Shown in pieces: positions 1 to 7,617 of a stretch of 42,547 nucleotides of DNA. The stretch lies in assembly GCA_016879935.1 (NCBI GenBank), contig JAACJQ010000108.1:1-42547 (forward strand), given 5' to 3'. How positions within the stretch are numbered: the first letter of the stretch is position 1; the number at the start of each line of letters is the position of its first letter. This DNA is from Archangiaceae bacterium (GTDB taxonomy: Bacteria > Myxococcota > Myxococcia > Myxococcales > Myxococcaceae). A program made the position numbers and the translations under genes. Below the pieces are notes generated by a model. That model did no database searches and had not been told where the DNA came from. It saw nothing but the letters and a program-made list of their open reading frames with translations.

Positions 1-1
1 G

Positions 2-634
2 TACACCTCGGCGAAGCCGGTCTCGTTCGCGACGGTGAACGCCATCGTGCAGTCGCGCTGCGTCTCGTGCCACGCGGCGAAGCCGGGCACCGCGATGTTC
101 ACCGCGCCGCCACAGGGCATCATGCTCGAGACGAGGGAGCAGATTGGCCAGCACGCCGAGCGCGTCTACCTGCGCGCGGTGGCGACGAAGACGATGCCGC
201 TGGGCAACCTCACCGGCATCACGCAGGCGGAGCGCGACCTGCTCGGCGCGTGGATGGCGCAGGGCGCGAACGTCGACGCGCCAGGCCCGGTCGAGCTGCC
301 GGGCGCGCCTGTTCCAACGACTCCTGCCGCTGAGCCGACGACACCCGAAGCGAAGGCCGACGCGCTCTTCACCGGGCTGTGCGCGAGCTGCCATGGCCTC
401 GACGGCCGCGCCGAGACCGACACCGCGAAGGCGCTCACGCCGCACCCGCGCGCGTACGTCGACGGCGAGTGGCAGAAGAGCGTGACCGACGAGCACCTCG
501 CGAAGGTCATCGTCGAAGGTGGCGCGGCCGTGGGGAAGAGCCCGCTGATGCCCGCGAACCCCGACCTCGCCTCGCAGCCAGAGGTCGTTCGAGCCCTCGT
601 GAAGCGAGTGCGCTCGTTCGCTCCGGCGCCGTGA
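2..634 (+). CDS. puuD: C-terminal part of a urate hydroxylase PuuD-type protein with two cytochrome c domains (5' truncated)
   Basis: The reading frame is open to the left window edge, so the real start lies outside; a GTG at 35 is internal. The visible part begins with a cytochrome c domain (CVSCH near position 65) followed by a segment with MPLGNLTG and an RDLLGAWMAQGA helix. That pattern is typical of the C-terminal cytochrome domain of membrane-bound PuuD, which oxidises urate in purine breakdown and passes electrons to the respiratory chain. The PuuD membrane part (DUF989) is not in the window, so the name is an inference from this tail. A Pro/Thr/Ala linker then leads to a second cytochrome c domain (CASCHG, with a candidate Met ligand in SPLMPANP) that PuuD proteins do not usually carry. 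The stop codon overlaps the GTG start of the next gene, which suggests translational coupling. Confidence 0.72.
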   Translation, partial: YTSAKPVSFATVNAIVQSRCVSCHAAKPGTAMFTAPPQGIMLETREQIGQHAERVYLRAVATKTMPLGNLTGITQAERDLLGAWMAQGANVDAPGPVELPGAPVPTTPAAEPTTPEAKADALFTGLCASCHGLDGRAETDTAKALTPHPRAYVDGEWQKSVTDEHLAKVIVEGGAAVGKSPLMPANPDLASQPEVVRALVKRVRSFAPAP

Positions 635-1482
635 AGGTCTGTACCTGGAACATCAACGGCGTTCGTGCTCGTGAGGGCGACGTGTACGAGCTGCTGCGCG
701 AGGAGCGGCCTGACGTGCTGTGCCTCCAGGAGGTGAAGGCCTCCATTCACCACGTGCCCGCGAGCCTGGCCGGCCACGAGGGGTACTGGTCGTACTGGCA
801 CGGGAACAAGGGCTACTCGGGCGTCGCGATTCTCGTGCGCAAGGCGTGCTGCCCGGTGCGGCCCCGCTTCACGCACCCTGGCTTCGACTTCGAGCAGCGC
901 ATCGTGGTGGCCGAGCTCGGCAAGCTGCGCCTCGCCTCCATCTACGTGCCCAACGGCGGCAAGGACCTCGCGGCCAAACACACCTTCCTCGAGGCGATGG
1001 CCACGTGGGCGCAGGCCGAGCTGCGGAGCGGACACGACCTGGTGCTGTGCGGCGACCTCAACGTCACGCGTACCGCGAACGACGTGCACGCCTCGGAGCG
1101 CAACGAGACCCTCGTCGGGCAGACAGCGCACGAGCGCGGGCTCTTCGAGCGCCTGCTGGCGAATCAGCTCACCGACCTCGGCCGGCACTTCGCGCCTGAC
1201 GATGCGTCACTCTTCACGTGGTGGGCGCCGTGGCGCGAGCACCGGGAGCGGAACATCGGCTGGCGCATCGACTACGTGCTGACGAGCCCCGCGATGTCGG
1301 CGCTCGCGAAGACGTGCACGGCCCAGCGGCAGTTTGGAAGCAGCGACCACGGGCCCGTCAGCGCCACCTTCGAGCGTGCGCTGTTCGACCCCGCGATGGT
1401 CGAGGCTGGCCCAGAGCAGGTGGTCGCGGCGGAGCCCGAAGCGCGAGGGCCTCAGCTCGACCTCTTCGGCAACAAGCTCTGA
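631..1482 (+). CDS. xthA: Exodeoxyribonuclease III / AP endonuclease family protein
   Basis: A 283-residue protein of the exonuclease III (EEP) fold, which cleaves DNA at abasic sites and removes 3' blocks in base-excision repair. The start is the GTG at 631, inside the stop of the preceding gene (GTGA), because the protein then opens directly with the family's first strand and Asn motif (KVCTWNINGVRA). Family motifs follow in order: the metal-binding Glu in DVLCLQEVKA, GYSGVAIL, the Asp/Asn pair in CGDLNV, IDYVLTS, and the catalytic Asp-His in SSDHGPV. Length is normal for XthA/ExoA. A short extension ends in QLDLFGNKL, which resembles a beta-clamp binding motif (QLxLF) and could tether the enzyme to the replication clamp; this last point is inference. 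It converges on the next gene with only 4 bases between stops. Confidence 0.93.
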   Translation: MKVCTWNINGVRAREGDVYELLREERPDVLCLQEVKASIHHVPASLAGHEGYWSYWHGNKGYSGVAILVRKACCPVRPRFTHPGFDFEQRIVVAELGKLRLASIYVPNGGKDLAAKHTFLEAMATWAQAELRSGHDLVLCGDLNVTRTANDVHASERNETLVGQTAHERGLFERLLANQLTDLGRHFAPDDASLFTWWAPWREHRERNIGWRIDYVLTSPAMSALAKTCTAQRQFGSSDHGPVSATFERALFDPAMVEAGPEQVVAAEPEARGPQLDLFGNKL

Positions 1483-1486
1483 CGGG

Positions 1487-1951
1487 TCAACGGCCCGCGC
1501 CCGAGAGGTCGATCTTCAGCGCATCGCTCGCGAACTGGCCGATGCGGGTGACGAGCTTCTCCATCGCCGGGCGAACGCTCGCGCCGGTGCGATTGGCGAC
1601 CTCTTCGAGCTTCTCGCGGCAGCTCAAGTCCGTGCACACGTGCACGCCCGCGCGCTTGTTTCCGTTGACGGTCGCGGTCAGCAGACCCACGCCAGTGCCT
1701 GCGACCGAGGAGTGACACCACGAGCACATCGCCGGCACCGAGGCCCCGGCGCCGTTGGTGTCGAAGGCGATTCCCGTCGGAGCTCCACCCGGTGTCGCGA
1801 AGACGAGGAACACCTTGCCCCCGCCCGGGTGCGGCCAGGCGACGTAGTCCTTCACCACGAGGGGATACGTCAGGGTGGTCAGGTCGACCGTCTTGCGGTC
1901 CTTCGGGCGAAAGGCGTCGAGCAGGTCGTCGGCGGTATCGAGCTTGAACAC
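1487..1951 (-). CDS. FBP-domain (FusB-like) treble-clef zinc finger protein
   Basis: A 154-residue protein whose second half matches the FBP C-terminal treble-clef zinc finger seen in FusB/FusC-type EF-G-binding proteins. The four likely zinc ligands are in MCSWCH and VCTDLSC. In the FusB family this finger contacts elongation factor G and frees it from stalled ribosomes; in environmental bacteria the role of single-domain homologues is not established. The start is GTG at 1951, the only start codon in the frame after an upstream stop. The first 75 residues (VDLTTLTYPLVVKDYVAWPH) are typical of the bacterial FBP-domain proteins. No partner gene is overlapped. Assignment to the family is firm; a role in translation is inference. 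Confidence 0.75.
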   Translation of the reverse strand: MFKLDTADDLLDAFRPKDRKTVDLTTLTYPLVVKDYVAWPHPGGGKVFLVFATPGGAPTGIAFDTNGAGASVPAMCSWCHSSVAGTGVGLLTATVNGNKRAGVHVCTDLSCREKLEEVANRTGASVRPAMEKLVTRIGQFASDALKIDLSGAGR

Positions 1952-2125
1952 GACGCCATCATTTCACCGCGGCCCATGCCGCGAAAAGCGCAGCGGAGGC
2001 AATCGGCGAACGCCGTGGAACCACTCGCGGAACCGAGCACGAGTTCAACTACCCGGGCGGTGGACCGACCTGGGCTCGCGAGGCCGTGAACGCCTGTCGA
2101 GGTGCGCGATGGCTGAAAGTCGCCG

Positions 2126-2542
2126 TCAAGGCAGGAGCGAGATGCCGAGCACCCCGGTCAGCCCTGCCGCGAAGAGCGAGAGCAGCCCGAGCACGCCGTG
2201 GGTGTTGGCGAGGTGCTTCTTGCCCGAGGTGAGCTGCCGGCCGAGCAGCCACAGGCCAACGAAGACCAGCGTGCTCACGATGCCGAGAATGCCGTGAAAC
2301 GTCGCCAGCGGCTTCATGTCACGAAGGAAGACGGCCGAGCCCAGACCGCCGATGGCCGAGGCGACGAACAGCGCCACGCTCAGAGGGCCGAGCTTGAGGT
2401 GCCGCGCGAGGCTGCCGGGCGGAGCCGTCACCCGCCGCAGCCGCTGAATGCGTTGATGAAACCCGGCACGAAAGACGAACCACGCGAGCAGGAGCGTCAC
2501 GGTGGCGAGCGCCGGGTGGCCGTACACGAGCAGCGCGTTCAC
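2126..2542 (-). CDS. Small four-helix integral membrane protein, DUF4079/cytochrome b561-like
   Basis: A 138-residue protein with four hydrophobic segments, at about residues 8-25, 55-72, 83-101 and 115-136. Histidines lie near helix ends (GHPALATV, TFHGILGI, ANTHGVLGLL). This spacing resembles DUF4079 and b561-type membrane proteins, which may bind haem between paired helices, but haem binding cannot be claimed from sequence alone. The start is GTG at 2542; no better start exists upstream. It is transcribed away from the truncated haemoglobin gene, and the 139-base region between them should hold both promoters, though I could not recognise a promoter motif there. Function unknown. Confidence 0.65.
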   Translation of the reverse strand: MNALLVYGHPALATVTLLLAWFVFRAGFHQRIQRLRRVTAPPGSLARHLKLGPLSVALFVASAIGGLGSAVFLRDMKPLATFHGILGIVSTLVFVGLWLLGRQLTSGKKHLANTHGVLGLLSLFAAGLTGVLGISLLP

Positions 2543-2681
2543 CGCCCGCCTCCGCTCGAAGGAACCTCACGCATGCACGGGGCCACTACCACACGAGGCC
2601 ACTGATTCGAGCGATGAGACCTGCTCGCCCGCCTGCACTGCCTTCGTCTGACGACCCGATTCACTGCGGTATGAGCGGGCC

Positions 2682-3119
2682 ATGACTTCTCTGCGCGTCG
2701 AAGGTGATGGCTCGTACATGCCCAGCGAGGCCGACCCGCCGTACGCGCGCCTCGGTGGCGTCGACGCGACGAAGGCGCTGGTCGAGGCCTTCTACGACGC
2801 GATGGAGGCCCACGAGCCCGAGTTGACGGCGCTGCACCGGTGCGACGCCCCGGGGAAGGTGAGCCGTGAGTCGCGCGACCACTTCGCGTCGTTTCTCGTC
2901 TACTGGCTGGGCGGGCCGCAGACGTATCTCGAGACGCGCGGTCACCCGAGGTTGCGCATGCGGCACGGGAAGGTGGTCGTGAACGTCGCCATGCGCGACG
3001 CGTGGCTGCGCAGCATGCAGCGGGCGCTCGACGCGAAAGGCGTGACCGGTGGGGTGCGCGCGTACCTCGACAAACGTTTCGCCGAGGTCGCCGACTTCCT
3101 GCGCAACGTCGACCACTGA
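2682..3119 (+). CDS. Group II truncated haemoglobin
   Basis: A 145-residue globin of the truncated 2-on-2 type. Diagnostic features are YARLGG at the start of helix A, FYDAM in helix B, FLVYWLGGP around the E helix, and GHPRLRMRH followed by RDAWLRSM, which give the proximal histidine (about H95) and the group II tryptophan at G8 (about W108). Such proteins bind oxygen, NO or peroxide and are usually linked to NO detoxification or redox sensing. The residue after the proximal His region (MRHGKVVVNVAM) departs from the usual RHLPF pattern. A 20-residue N-terminal extension precedes helix A. The ATG start follows a divergent intergenic region. It is monocistronic, with a convergent gene downstream. 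Confidence 0.88.
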   Translation: MTSLRVEGDGSYMPSEADPPYARLGGVDATKALVEAFYDAMEAHEPELTALHRCDAPGKVSRESRDHFASFLVYWLGGPQTYLETRGHPRLRMRHGKVVVNVAMRDAWLRSMQRALDAKGVTGGVRAYLDKRFAEVADFLRNVDH

Positions 3120-3170
3120 GCGGTCGCAGCGCGGCGGTGGTCGAACTCGTTCTCGGGCAGCGCTTCCGCG

Positions 3171-4472
3171 TCAGAGCTCGCGCGGCCCCGACCACAAGGC
3201 GCTGAGCCGCTCCCGCGCGCGAGGCACGTCGTCGAGGTACACGCTCCAGGCTTCGACGAAGCGCTGCTCGATGGCCGTCAGGAGCTCGTCGGTCTCCTTC
3301 ACGTCGTCGACCGTCTCGAAGGCGATGATGCCCGCGAGGAACTTGCCGGGAGCCTCGGTGCGCTCGGACAGCGACACCGCCTTCGCCAGCGCGCGCCGCA
3401 CACCCCGAGCTGGCATGCCGAAGGGGTTCGCCGCACGAGCGTTGCGCAGCACGTGCAGCGGCGGTTGCTCGGCGTCACACAGCCCGAGCGCTACCCGCAC
3501 GGTGAAGCCTGGCTCGTCGATGGAGAGGAGGAGGAGCCGTTCGCTCCACAGCGGTGTCGCCCCGATGACCTGTCGCGCGGCGGCCTCGAGCGTCTCGACG
3601 TGAAAGGTCGCGCCATCGAAGAAGAAGGTCGCGCGCGGGAGCAGGTTGGCCAACTGCTCCACCACCTCACGAACCTCGTCACGCCGGAGCGGCCGCTCGA
3701 ACAGCAACGGGTCTGGCTCGAACGAGAGGGTGTTGTCGAAGCGGCCCCGACGGGAGCCAGGGCTCGCCCGTCCCACCCGTCGACCGAGCCGCCAGCGCTG
3801 CTGAAGCACCTCGCCGCCGCGCACCACCTCGATGGAGAACGTGTTCGACAACGCGTTCACGACGGCGGCTTCGTCGTGCGCCCTGCCCTTCACGGTGCGC
3901 TGGTAGGTGACGTGCTCGACCAACCGCTCCACGAGCGTGTCCTCCGTGTCCTCGAGCGGTTCGAAGGCATAGCGCCCGCCGTCGTCCGAGATGCTGATGA
4001 GCCCGTCGAACGTGACCTCGACCTGCGTGGTTCGACGCGCACAGACGCCGACCCCGGGCCCCTGGAGCGCGAGCAGGAGCAACTGCTTCGCGTCGACCGG
4101 TTTCAAGAACACCTCGGGCCGCAGGCGCACGGCGTCGAGGCCATCAGCGAGACGCAGCGGGCTCGAATCGGCAGCCAGCGTCGTGAGGAGCACGACGGAC
4201 AACGCCACGCCGTGTTCGTCGTGCGCGTGGGTGACGAAGTCACGCGCCATCGCCAGCGTCACGCCCGGCGTCGCGAACGACACACCGGTGCCTGCCTTCG
4301 ACTCGATGGAGACGCCTGGCAGCCGGCGGTGGAGCGAGGCGAGCTGCTCCTCCGTGACGGCACCCGTCAGCTCGAGCCTCGGGTCGGCGCCGTCTTCGAA
4401 CATCGACACCGTGCCGCGCCTGAAGCCGCAGACCTCGAGCCCGATGGCCAGACACCGCTGGAGCAACTCCAT
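3171..4472 (-). CDS. Degenerate GyrB/ParE-like protein: GHKL and transducer regions without TOPRIM
   Basis: A 433-residue protein not recognised at first sight, but its middle follows the N-terminal half of DNA gyrase B. Residues 109-122 (ADGLDAVRLRPEVF) match the GyrB opening GLDAVRKRPGMY. Residues 151-170 (VEVTFDG..ISDDGG) match the strand ending in DDGRGIP, then AAVVNALS matches SVVNALS, and FEPDPLLF matches the end of the ATPase domain. Residues 322-363 (FTVRVALG..VLRNARAANP) match the transducer strand and the VNNINT region. The ATP-binding Glu/Asn helix and the GxHGxG lid are not preserved, so ATP binding is doubtful. There is no TOPRIM or C-terminal gyrase part. Residues 1-108 are unrecognised. 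It begins 54 bases after the Cys-rich gene and may be the last gene of the cytochrome operon. It is probably a pseudo-enzyme of unknown role. Confidence 0.68.
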   Translation of the reverse strand: MELLQRCLAIGLEVCGFRRGTVSMFEDGADPRLELTGAVTEEQLASLHRRLPGVSIESKAGTGVSFATPGVTLAMARDFVTHAHDEHGVALSVVLLTTLAADSSPLRLADGLDAVRLRPEVFLKPVDAKQLLLLALQGPGVGVCARRTTQVEVTFDGLISISDDGGRYAFEPLEDTEDTLVERLVEHVTYQRTVKGRAHDEAAVVNALSNTFSIEVVRGGEVLQQRWRLGRRVGRASPGSRRGRFDNTLSFEPDPLLFERPLRRDEVREVVEQLANLLPRATFFFDGATFHVETLEAAARQVIGATPLWSERLLLLSIDEPGFTVRVALGLCDAEQPPLHVLRNARAANPFGMPARGVRRALAKAVSLSERTEAPGKFLAGIIAFETVDDVKETDELLTAIEQRFVEAWSVYLDDVPRARERLSALWSGPREL

Positions 4473-4526
4473 GGTGAGGAGCCTACCGCGAGAGCTCAGC
4501 GCACCTTGCTGGCGCGGCTCGCGGCG

Positions 4527-5087
4527 TCAGCAATCGCGGTTGCACACCACGCGGCCGTCAGCGCACGTCTTCGGGGCGGCGCCGTTCGCGCACACCACCT
4601 TGCAGCCCGCGCCCTCACAGCGGCACTTCGAGTTCTCGTTGCACGTCACCGTACAGGCGCCGGTGCACTTCGCGTGACACTCCGCCGAGTTGTTGCAGGT
4701 GACGGTGCTGTCGGCGCCGACGCTGGTCTCGCAGTTCGCGCTGTTGCTGCAGGTCACCTTCGTCTTCGCGCCACTGGTGAAGTTGCACACCGCGCTGTTG
4801 GCGCAGCTGACGACGCTGCTCGCGCCGACGGTGCCCGAGCACGTGGCCGTCGTGTCGCACGTCACCGACGCCGCCTCTCCTGCCGACACGGCGCAGGTGG
4901 CGTTCTGAGAACAGCTCGAGGCGCAGCCCCCGCCCGTGCACGTCTGCGTACACGAACCATTGGAGCAGCCACACGCCGCGCTGGTGCACGCACAGCCCGA
5001 GCCCTGACAGACGGGGGCGACGGCGGTGCCACAGGCGGCGGTGTTCAACACGACCGAGAGGACGAGGAGTGCGGGGGTGGTTCTCAT
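4527..5087 (-). CDS. Cysteine-rich secreted protein, probable lipoprotein
   Basis: A 186-residue protein with an N-terminal signal peptide (MRTTPALLVLSVVLNTAAC). The cysteine at residue 19 could be lipidated, although the -3 residue of the lipobox is Thr instead of Leu. The mature part has about 29 cysteines. It is built from short repeats of the form VTC-x(2,3)-AxC spaced every 10-12 residues, which suggests a stack of disulphide-linked turns or a small beta-helix. No CxxCH motif is present, so it is not a cytochrome. It begins 18 bases after the last cytochrome gene and is probably co-transcribed with it. Such repeats are common in predicted myxobacterial secreted proteins; the function is unknown. 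Confidence 0.7.
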   Translation of the reverse strand: MRTTPALLVLSVVLNTAACGTAVAPVCQGSGCACTSAACGCSNGSCTQTCTGGGCASSCSQNATCAVSAGEAASVTCDTTATCSGTVGASSVVSCANSAVCNFTSGAKTKVTCSNSANCETSVGADSTVTCNNSAECHAKCTGACTVTCNENSKCRCEGAGCKVVCANGAAPKTCADGRVVCNRDC

Positions 5088-5105
5088 GAGCGTCGCTCTA
5101 CGACA

Positions 5106-5870
5106 TCACTTCTGGTGACACGACAGGCACAGCTGGCTCGACGCGGTGGGCACGCGCAAGAAGAAGCGGTTCGGCGTGCCGTGCGGGTTGTGACACGACG
5201 CGCACTCGATGCCGGCGGCGCCCGCAGCGGGAGCTCCACCTCCTCCAGTGCCGAAGATCTTCACGCCCGTCGGCCGCGCGACCCACTCGTTGAGCACCAC
5301 GTCGACGCCCGAGGTGATGCCGTTGTAGGTCGAAGCGACGTTGTTGTACGGGTACGGCACGCCCACCGGGTGGTTGCCGGTCATGTCGGCTCCCGTCGCG
5401 TCGGTGATTCGGTAGGTCGGGTTGTTCAACTGCCCTGCGGCGTTCACGTCGGGGCCCGTCATCGTGATGTTGGGGTTGGCCGTCGCGTCGCTCCAGTACA
5501 ACGAGCCGATGCTGACGGTGCCGTCGTGGCACGACAGACACTTGGCGGTCGAGCCGGTCCACGTGCGCAGGTTGGTGGGGTAGCTGGTGCCGCCCGTGGT
5601 GCGCCCGCCCGCCGCCGCGACGTCACCCCACGTGTAGTTCGACGTCGACATGCGGTGGTTCCACAAGAGCAGCGACGCCTGGCCCTTGTGCGGCGTGTGA
5701 CAGAACACGCACAGCCCGTCTTCAGCCTGGCCTGCTGCGACGCGCACGTTGTTCGTGGCGAGCTGAAAGTTGTGCTTCGTGGTGACCATCGTCTGCGCGA
5801 GCGCTGACGTACTGCACAGCATGACGACGACGAGGGCGTGGATGAGGGCACTGCTGTCTCTTCTGCTCAT
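5106..5870 (-). CDS. Periplasmic tetrahaem cytochrome c (paired CxxCH type)
   Basis: A 254-residue exported cytochrome. The ATG at 5870 is chosen because it overlaps the preceding stop as ATGA and starts a good signal peptide ending in STSALAQ. Four haem motifs are present: CVFCH, CLSCH, CASCH and CLSCH. Surrounding residues follow a fixed pattern: HNF near the mature N-terminus, CVFCHTPH, CLSCHDGT, GNHPVGVPYPY, CxSCHNPHG and a C-terminal CLSCHQK. The same pattern occurs in the tetrahaem gene at 8768-9520 and in the N-terminal third of the dodecahaem gene at 9517-11472, so the three are paralogous modules. It is the last cytochrome of the operon and likely carries electrons in the periplasm or at the outer membrane. 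Confidence 0.9.
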   Translation of the reverse strand: MSRRDSSALIHALVVVMLCSTSALAQTMVTTKHNFQLATNNVRVAAGQAEDGLCVFCHTPHKGQASLLLWNHRMSTSNYTWGDVAAAGGRTTGGTSYPTNLRTWTGSTAKCLSCHDGTVSIGSLYWSDATANPNITMTGPDVNAAGQLNNPTYRITDATGADMTGNHPVGVPYPYNNVASTYNGITSGVDVVLNEWVARPTGVKIFGTGGGGAPAAGAAGIECASCHNPHGTPNRFFLRVPTASSQLCLSCHQK

Positions 5871-6688
5871 GGAACTGCTCCTGGTGTTCCGGCGGGAGGA
5901 GCCGGTGGGTTCAACGACATGATGAAGGCGGTGAGCGACCACCGCTGTTCGACTGACAACGACGCTGCGAAGCCGGGCATCGGTGTTCCATCGAGCCCGG
6001 TGCTGATGGCGCGGAACACGTCTTCAGGGCGACGGCCGCCTTTGAACCAATCGGAGCGGTGCAGGTTCGCGGGCGACACCTTCTTGCCCTGGTGTTTGCC
6101 CGAGACGTAGACGAGGCCCGGCGCGGCTGGCCCGTCGCCTTTGCCCTGCATGCCGTGGCAGACGAAGCACGCGCCGCCCGACATGAAGACGACCTGCCCC
6201 TGCGGCGCCATCGACGCGAGGTCGGCGGGCACGGGCGGCAGGTCGACCTTCGCGCCCGGCTTCTCGGTCTTGAAGCGCGGTGAGAACGTCTTCAGGTACG
6301 CGATGACGCCCCACACCTCACGGTCCGAGAGGAACGTGAAGGCGGGCATGCCGACGCCGGGGCGGAAGCCGCGACGAATCGAGCCGAACAAGTCGGTGTC
6401 CCACGGGAGCGTGCCCAGCGGCGTGGTGCGAACGATGAACTGGCCGGTGGTGAAGTCGCGCGGCGGAATCGCGAGGAACTTTCCTTCGCGGCCCAGGCCA
6501 TCACCCTTCTCGCCGTGACAGCCGAGACACGCGCCCTTGTAGACGCGCTCTCCAACCTCGAGCAGCTCAGGCGTCGTCACCGGCTGCGCGGGAACGTCGG
6601 GCCACAAGGTAACGACGCGCTTCGGAGCAGGCGCTCCGGCAAACGCCGACGACGCAGCGAGCACGACGGCCAGCGCGAGGCGCGTCAT
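5867..6688 (-). CDS. Dihaem cytochrome c
   Basis: A 273-residue exported protein with two class I-type cytochrome c domains. The ATG at 6688 overlaps the previous stop as ATGA and begins a signal peptide (MTRLALAVVLAASSAFA). Domain one has CLGCHGEKGDG and a candidate Met ligand in GVGMPAF; domain two has CFVCHGMQGKGDG with TPMPGF. Both look like single-haem domains with His/Met coordination, unlike the bis-His style of the multihaem neighbours. It could therefore link the multihaem chain to a higher-potential acceptor or donor such as an oxidase or bc-type complex. Its stop overlaps the next start, again as ATGA. Confidence 0.9.
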   Translation of the reverse strand: MTRLALAVVLAASSAFAGAPAPKRVVTLWPDVPAQPVTTPELLEVGERVYKGACLGCHGEKGDGLGREGKFLAIPPRDFTTGQFIVRTTPLGTLPWDTDLFGSIRRGFRPGVGMPAFTFLSDREVWGVIAYLKTFSPRFKTEKPGAKVDLPPVPADLASMAPQGQVVFMSGGACFVCHGMQGKGDGPAAPGLVYVSGKHQGKKVSPANLHRSDWFKGGRRPEDVFRAISTGLDGTPMPGFAASLSVEQRWSLTAFIMSLNPPAPPAGTPGAVP

Positions 6689-7617
6689 TTCTGATGACAG
6701 GTTCGGCATAGAGATTCCCGGTTGGTGACGTCGAACTGCCAGAGGAAGCGCGACTGGGCGGCGTGGGGGTTGTGACAAGACGGGCACGAGAACTCGGTGC
6801 GGTCCTTCAGCGGGTGCGGGCGGCCACGCAGCGGGTGCGAGTCGCCGTAGACGAAGCCGACGACGACGTGCCGCTCACCGCGCTTCTCGGTGTGGCAGTT
6901 GGTGCACAGGTCGTACGCGTGCTTCTTGAGCCAGAAGGGCTGCTCGCTGCCGTGCGGGTCGTGACAGGTGGTGCAACGCCCGGCCGCTGCGGGGCCGTGA
7001 CGAAATGCCTTCGTTGCCATGGCTGCTTTGATGTCGACGTGACAGGAGAAACACGTCTCCTGAATGGGCCACCGCACCGCGTACCGGTTTGGCGTGCTGG
7101 CTTCCTGATGACAGGCCAGACACGCGCCCTGCTGCACCGGCCCGTGCATGACCTTTCGCTGGGTCACCTCGGCGTGGCACGTCGAACAGAACGCGACGGC
7201 GGAGCCACCGTCGGGCCGCTCCATCGAATGGCACTGCGCGCAGACGTTCTCGACCTCGGGCCGATGCGCGGTGCCGGGCCCGAAGCCCTGCGCCTCGACA
7301 CCCGCCGGCAGCGTGCTCGTCGTCACGTAGCGCGAGATGACGGCCTCGACCGTGAGCACCCCGCCATCGTCCGGCGTCGATGCGCTGAGCACGTTGCGCC
7401 CCGGAGCGAGCGTGAACGTGCAGTGCGCCAGCGTCGCGCCACCATCGAGCCGAAACCGTGAGTCGACCGAGCAGCCACCATCGGCGCCCGAGAGCGACAG
7501 CGGCCCATCGGTCTCGACGAAGACCCGCACGTGCTCCCGCGTCGTCTGCGCGACGGGCCCCGGCGCCAGAAAGCGCGGAGCCGCCGACACCACGATGGTG
7601 AGCAGCGCCAGCGTCAT
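6685..7617 (-). CDS. Octahaem cytochrome c with N-terminal beta-rich domain
   Basis: A 310-residue exported protein. The ATG at 7617 overlaps the preceding stop (ATGA) and starts a short signal peptide (MTLALLTIVVSAAP). Residues about 20-120 form a beta-rich, haem-free domain with a Cys pair (GGCSVD, AHCTFT). Eight CxxCH motifs follow: CAQCH, CSTCH, CLACH, CFSCH, CTTCH, CTNCH, CPSCH and CRTCH. Several are of the paired type followed by DPHG or NPHA, with HGP spacers. The density of haems and of extra histidines fits bis-His ligation and a conductive chain. The haem-free N-terminal domain could be a docking module; that is inference. Confidence 0.9.
   Translation of the reverse strand: MTLALLTIVVSAAPRFLAPGPVAQTTREHVRVFVETDGPLSLSGADGGCSVDSRFRLDGGATLAHCTFTLAPGRNVLSASTPDDGGVLTVEAVISRYVTTSTLPAGVEAQGFGPGTAHRPEVENVCAQCHSMERPDGGSAVAFCSTCHAEVTQRKVMHGPVQQGACLACHQEASTPNRYAVRWPIQETCFSCHVDIKAAMATKAFRHGPAAAGRCTTCHDPHGSEQPFWLKKHAYDLCTNCHTEKRGERHVVVGFVYGDSHPLRGRPHPLKDRTEFSCPSCHNPHAAQSRFLWQFDVTNRESLCRTCHQK

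Noticed and set aside
3453-5807. Very long plus-strand open frame opposite the GyrB-like, Cys-rich and cytochrome genes
   Set aside because: It is a GC-driven shadow: it lies antisense to genes with clear motifs and consists of low-complexity Arg/Ala/His sequence.
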